DNA of 47,091 nucleotides, taken from contig JBNKFQ010000301.1 in the NCBI GenBank assembly GCA_050289385.1, forward strand, positions 1 to 47,091. The letters are read 5' to 3'. This document shows, one piece after another, positions 43,319-47,091 of the stretch (the first letter of the stretch is position 1; every line of letters starts with the position of its first letter). The position numbers and the translations under genes were made by a program. The notes under the pieces are model-generated. The model worked only from the letters and a program-made list of their open reading frames with translations, did not search any database and was not told where the DNA came from. The DNA is from JBNKFQ01 sp050289385. GTDB lineage: Bacteria; Pseudomonadota; Gammaproteobacteria; Pseudomonadales; Porticoccaceae.

Positions 43319-43915
43319 ATGTTAAAGGCAGGGTACAGAGGATTGGATTTGGCGAATACGCACCAGGGGAACCGGGCTCCACAGTCTTCGAGTCACACGG
43401 TCGATGAACCCGTGGCGCTTGACTACACCCTGGAAGAACTGTTCTCCCGGCATCACAGCGACTTGCTGGCGTTCCTGAAAAAGCGTTTATACAACAGGGA
43501 TGATGCAGAAGATGTGGCTCAGGAGGTGTACTTTCGTCTCGCCCGGCAACCCAACCTGGATAAAATCACCTATCCCAAAGCCTTTCTCATTCGTATCGCC
43601 ACCAACCTGCTTATTGATATGAATCGCTGCCGACAGAATTTGCAGGCAGACGTTCCGCTGGAGCCGGAAGAAATGGCAGAACAGTATGGAGACGATGTAT
43701 CCGGTCCCGAGGTTAGTGCTGAAGGGGAAGAGTTCTTGACTGCCATGCAGCAGGCGTTGTCGCAGCTAAGTCCCAAGTGTCGGGCAATTTTTGTCATGAA
43801 TCGCGTGCATGGAGTCACGTTCAGGCAAATCGCGGAAGATTTGAATTTGTCCCGTTCAATGGTGGAAAAATACATGCGACAAGCATTGCTGCACTTGCAG
43901 AGTGTAAGGAGGTAA
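43319..43915 (+). CDS. FecI-type ECF RNA polymerase sigma factor
   Basis: 198 residues. Region 2 (YTLEELFSRHHSDLLAFLKK, NRDDAEDVAQEVYFRLARQP, PKAFLIRIATNLLIDMNRCR) and region 4 (LSPKCRAIFVMNRVHGVTFR, then QIAEDLNLSRSMVEKYMRQA) are both complete. Such factors direct transcription of an adjacent TonB receptor when released by a FecR-type regulator, and both partners follow directly. The first 30 residues are variable; a TTG at 43349 is an alternative start. An AGGAGG site at its 3' end serves fecR. Confidence 0.92.
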   Translation: MLKAGYRGLDLANTHQGNRAPQSSSHTVDEPVALDYTLEELFSRHHSDLLAFLKKRLYNRDDAEDVAQEVYFRLARQPNLDKITYPKAFLIRIATNLLIDMNRCRQNLQADVPLEPEEMAEQYGDDVSGPEVSAEGEEFLTAMQQALSQLSPKCRAIFVMNRVHGVTFRQIAEDLNLSRSMVEKYMRQALLHLQSVRR

Positions 43916-43918
43916 AGC

Positions 43919-44944
43919 ATGGCAGGTGTCACTACGATCACAGGCAAAACCGGTACAGCGCGAGAACAGGCCGCGTACTGGTTTGTGCGCATGCGTTCAA
44001 GTCACTGCACACCGGATCTCGCTCGCGAATTCAACAGATGGCTCAGGGAGGATATCGCCAACCAGTGTGCATTCAGGGATATTGACGATACCTGGCTTGC
44101 GAGCAAAGACCTGAAAAATTGTACCCGTGTTATTGAGGCCGGCACTATTTACAATGAGTTAAAAGCCGAAGCAAGCAGGGCAAGGAGCACCGCGCGCTCA
44201 AGAACAAAATCTGCCTGGTGGTGGGCTGCTGCGGCGACCGTGGTGTTGGCTGTTAGCGTCGGTTGGTGGGTTAACTTCTCCGGCCCCACGCAGCCAGAAC
44301 GTTATGCCACGGTTCTTGGGGAATTAAAAACAGTTCGTTTATCCGACAACAGTATTATTACTCTCAATACCAGAAGTGTTGTTGAAGTAGATTATTCAAA
44401 AGCATACCGACAATTAACTTTAATTCGCGGACAGGTAAATTTTGAGGTGGCAAAAGACCCGTCTCGACCTTTTGTGGTCAATGCCGGTACAGGTTGGGTA
44501 ACGGCGCTGGGTACGACATTTGAGGTATACAAAAAACCAGGGGAAACGCTTGTCACCTTGCTGGATGGTGAAGTGGAAGTGGTCAACGTGTCATCAGAAA
44601 CACAACACATGGCCAGGTTAACACCGGGTCAACAGGTACAGTTTAGTGATACAGGTAATTTGTCCGCGGTTGTAAATGTAGATACAGAACGAGCGCAATC
44701 ATGGCAGCAGGGGAAACTGAATTTTAAGGAAGCGCCGCTTGCCAGTGTGTTGGAAGAGGCCAATCGATACAGTGAGCTCAAACTGGAATTGGGCTCCGAG
44801 AGTTTGGCTGATCTGCCGGTGACCGGTATTTTCAATGCGGGTAAAAGTGAAGATTTGGCGTTCGCTTTGGAAGAATTTTTAAATGTAACTCTAAATAAAG
44901 TGAGTTATCAAAAGATAGTTATTGAACCGGATTATCAGAAATAA
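43919..44944 (+). CDS. FecR-family anti-sigma/signal transducer
   Basis: 341 residues. The cytoplasmic N-terminal DUF4880-type helix region (AAYWFVRMRSSHCTPDLARE, FNRWLREDIANQCAF) binds the sigma factor. One membrane span (WWWAAAATVVLAVSVGWWV, near residue 100) is followed by the periplasmic FecR domain (TVLGELKTVRLSDNSIITLN, VALGTTF-like TALGTTFEVYKKPGE). A C-terminal DUF4974 secretin-like domain (NFKEAPLASVLEEANRYSEL) contacts the receptor STN domain. It starts 3 bases after the FecI stop and receives the signal from the TonB receptor at 45115. Confidence 0.93.
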   Translation: MAGVTTITGKTGTAREQAAYWFVRMRSSHCTPDLAREFNRWLREDIANQCAFRDIDDTWLASKDLKNCTRVIEAGTIYNELKAEASRARSTARSRTKSAWWWAAAATVVLAVSVGWWVNFSGPTQPERYATVLGELKTVRLSDNSIITLNTRSVVEVDYSKAYRQLTLIRGQVNFEVAKDPSRPFVVNAGTGWVTALGTTFEVYKKPGETLVTLLDGEVEVVNVSSETQHMARLTPGQQVQFSDTGNLSAVVNVDTERAQSWQQGKLNFKEAPLASVLEEANRYSELKLELGSESLADLPVTGIFNAGKSEDLAFALEEFLNVTLNKVSYQKIVIEPDYQK

Positions 44945-45114
44945 ATAACCAATGTCAGTATTGGTCTAATGTCACGATATTTGATGACAGTAGATAAAAT
45001 AAATTTGATTTCAGGTAAGGTAAGCTGCATATGTTTTCGTCACTCTTGTCGGGGCCAGTATCTGAATTTGGTCAAAAGTTGAAATTAATCAGTCTGAATC
45101 AAGAGGGTGATAAC

Positions 45115-47091
45115 ATGGTGAGGTCAGGCAGGGTGCTATCCGGTAAATTTAACGGCGCAGGTATCAAGTATCGACCATGGCTACTTGCCGCCGCGATTCA
45201 ATCAGCTTTGTCAATTTTAATGGTAAACGCTGATGAAATTAATATACAAAAACAAACTCTGGCAGATGCGTTGTCCGAATTAAGCAAGCAAACCAATTTG
45301 CAGTTGATGTTTTCCTATGGTGACCTGAAAGCGATAAAAACATCAGGTGTATTAGGTGATATGGCAGCGAAAGAGGCGTTGGAAATATTGTTAGCGGATA
45401 CCGAGTATGGGTACAAATTTACATCTGACAATACCGCAGTTGTTAAAAAAATTAATGCAGCCGAAATGTCGGAAGAGGGTGCTAAAAGCCAGAAGAGAGA
45501 AATAAAATCCAATCGAAATGAAATAGAAGAAATGATTGTTACCGCTCAGAAACGCTCTTCATCGATTCAGGATACGGCGATGAGTATTACCGCAATGGGC
45601 GCGGAGGATATAGAGAAAAAGAGCCTCGTCAGCATGGGGGATTATTTGAATTTTGTGCCGAGTGCCACATTTCTAAGTTATGGTACGGGATGGAACCAGA
45701 TTATTTTCAGAGGGGTTGGACTTAATTGGGTTGAGCAGGCCACCGTCAACACCTATTTTGGAGAAGTACCCACGACAATTCCTTTTTCCACAGGGCTGGC
45801 GAGCGAACTCAAACTTGTGGACATGGAGCGGATTGAAATACTTCGCGGCCCGCAGGGCACGCTCTATGGCAGCGGCGCTCTTGGTGGCACGGTACGAAAT
45901 ATTCCCAAGGTCCCAAACCTCGGTGAGATGGAGGGTAGTTTTAAAGTGGGAATGGGGGCAACGTCGAGTTCCGGCGATAATGACTACAAGGCCGAAGGCG
46001 TCATTAACCTGCCGCTGATACAAGACAAGCTGGCGCTTCGGCTCGTCGGTTATCACCACGAAAACGGCGGTTACATCGACCTTGTCAGCACACCTGCGGT
46101 AGAGGCAATGGCCGCACAGTCCGGCACATCGGCTGAGGTCAGAAATGATGCAGGGGGACAGTCCTACGATGGTGGTCGGCTTAACTTGCTCTGGCAGGCC
46201 AGCGAAAAGCTTTCGGTATCGGTGTTGTACGCCTATCAAAAACTCGATGCCGACAGCCATCTGGATGTCCTGCCTTCGCTCGGTGGTTGGACCAGGGGAC
46301 AAATCGAGTTGGCCGTCGAAGAAGGCCAGAACGATGAACTGGAAATGTTCAATGTGGTGGCCGAGTATGACTTCGATTGGGCGACGCTTCTGTTCTCTTC
46401 ATCGCGAGTGGAAAACAGTGTCGGATTTCTGCAGAACACCTACGATGTTCCCTGGCCGACCTACACCGACGACGTGATCTCGCGGGACGGGACGATTTAC
46501 GAATTGCGTTTGAGTTCCAATAACAATGAAGACTTTCAATATATCGCTGGCTTGTTTTACGAAAAACACGACAGAAAACGCAGGGGGTTGGGAGAGTGGG
46601 CCGGCAACGATGCGTCGTTTTCAGCGGCTGGCCTCGGGTCTGAGCGGTTGTGGTACGACCGTCTCGAAATGGGAAATTTCTCGCAGCGCGCCGTGTTCGG
46701 TGAGTTCACCTACGCCTTTTCTGATTATTGGGAAGCCACGGTCGGTGGGCGGTGGTTTGACTACAACCGTAGAGATATCACTGACTACTACGTTGGGGGC
46801 GGACTGACACAGACCGACTTGGATTTTCAAGAGACCGGCACTGTGTTCAAGGCCAACCTCACCTACAAACCGACCGATGACGCGATGCTCTATGCGCAGT
46901 GGGCGCAGGCTTTTCGTCCCGGTTTCAGCCAGCCGCTACCGCCCGCAGCGATCTGCGACACCGATGGCGACGGCCTGCTGGATTTTACAGGAATTCCCCT
47001 TAACAACGGTGTGAACTCCGATACTACAGTCAACTTTGAGCTGGGCGGAAAATTCAACTTTTTGGAAAACAGACTTGCCCTGAATACGACA
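45115..47091 (+). CDS. TonB-dependent receptor with STN signalling domain (3' end cut by window)
   Basis: 659 residues are visible and the frame is still open at the window end. A signal peptide (KYRPWLLAAAIQSALSILMV) is followed by an STN/secretin signalling domain (residues about 42-112, INIQKQTLADALSELSKQTN). A linker with TonB box EEMIVTAQKR comes next, then the plug domain (FRGVGLNWVEQ, MERIEILRGPQGTLYGSGAL) and the start of the beta-barrel. ATG 45115 follows GAGGG by 9 bases; ATG 45031 in frame is an alternative giving 28 more residues. With the FecI and FecR genes just upstream it forms a cell-surface signalling set: substrate binding outside triggers its own transcription. The substrate is unknown; the barrel does not look like a classical siderophore receptor and the M28 peptidase nearby hints at peptides. 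Confidence 0.92.
   Translation, partial: MVRSGRVLSGKFNGAGIKYRPWLLAAAIQSALSILMVNADEINIQKQTLADALSELSKQTNLQLMFSYGDLKAIKTSGVLGDMAAKEALEILLADTEYGYKFTSDNTAVVKKINAAEMSEEGAKSQKREIKSNRNEIEEMIVTAQKRSSSIQDTAMSITAMGAEDIEKKSLVSMGDYLNFVPSATFLSYGTGWNQIIFRGVGLNWVEQATVNTYFGEVPTTIPFSTGLASELKLVDMERIEILRGPQGTLYGSGALGGTVRNIPKVPNLGEMEGSFKVGMGATSSSGDNDYKAEGVINLPLIQDKLALRLVGYHHENGGYIDLVSTPAVEAMAAQSGTSAEVRNDAGGQSYDGGRLNLLWQASEKLSVSVLYAYQKLDADSHLDVLPSLGGWTRGQIELAVEEGQNDELEMFNVVAEYDFDWATLLFSSSRVENSVGFLQNTYDVPWPTYTDDVISRDGTIYELRLSSNNNEDFQYIAGLFYEKHDRKRRGLGEWAGNDASFSAAGLGSERLWYDRLEMGNFSQRAVFGEFTYAFSDYWEATVGGRWFDYNRRDITDYYVGGGLTQTDLDFQETGTVFKANLTYKPTDDAMLYAQWAQAFRPGFSQPLPPAAICDTDGDGLLDFTGIPLNNGVNSDTTVNFELGGKFNFLENRLALNTT

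Overview
The window looks like chromosomal DNA of a marine- or soil-type gammaproteobacterium, most probably near the Cellvibrionales/Pseudomonas side of the class. The evidence is the rnr-rlmB pair, the rpsF-rpsR-(membrane protein)-rplI-dnaB block, LpxO-type lipid A modification, and FecI/FecR/TonB signalling. Base composition is even and moderate, except for one strikingly AT-rich gene next to an RTX secretion locus. I saw no tRNA, rRNA, CRISPR array or intact insertion sequence. The first gene (rnr) and the last (a TonB-dependent receptor) run off the ends.

Left part (1-8.5 kb): rnr and rlmB (RNA decay and 23S rRNA methylation), then a sulfide-oxidation unit. It holds a persulfide dioxygenase-like MBL enzyme, a DUF442-SQR fusion and a SulP/STAS anion transporter, and is preceded by a near-consensus sigma-54 promoter. 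Two small envelope genes follow (a DUF3012 lipoprotein and a BPSS1780-type membrane protein). From 8.7 to 15.85 kb a minus-strand operon, RDD-SpoIIM-DUF4129-DUF4350-MoxR-DUF58, forms a MoxR-AAA/vWA-like membrane module of unknown substrate.

Middle part (16-33 kb): a CDP-alcohol phosphatidyltransferase and a polysaccharide pyruvyl transferase-like protein, then a type I secretion locus. That locus contains an HlyB-type ABC exporter with a degenerate C39 domain, an HlyD adaptor, an AT-rich multi-span membrane protein, and a 1138-residue RTX protein. The RTX protein carries an FrpC-like self-processing module starting at an Asp-Pro bond and a hydrophobic glycine/alanine hairpin. A perfect terminator closes the locus. 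Next come an HPF-like/CBS gene pair, a two-component system, lpxO, and a GT9 glycosyltransferase. Arrays of TCA-centred repeats with an exact 11-bp period sit both between the response regulator and lpxO and upstream of the GT9 gene. This suggests one envelope-modification regulon.

Right part (33-47 kb): the ribosomal rpsF operon and dnaB, panC-panD, acs, a sigma-factor fragment lacking region 4, a secreted M28 peptidase, and an intact FecI-FecR-STN/TonB receptor system.

The most unusual feature spans the whole window. At least seven intergenic palindromes (and one half copy) have arms built of tandem heptamers. The heptamer sequence differs between copies (GTTGGAA, TCGATGT, GTCGCAC, GTCGGAA), but most copies share a central core resembling CCGAGCGNAGCGATGG. 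They sit at stop codons and inside operons and look like a family of small, non-coding, structure-selected elements.
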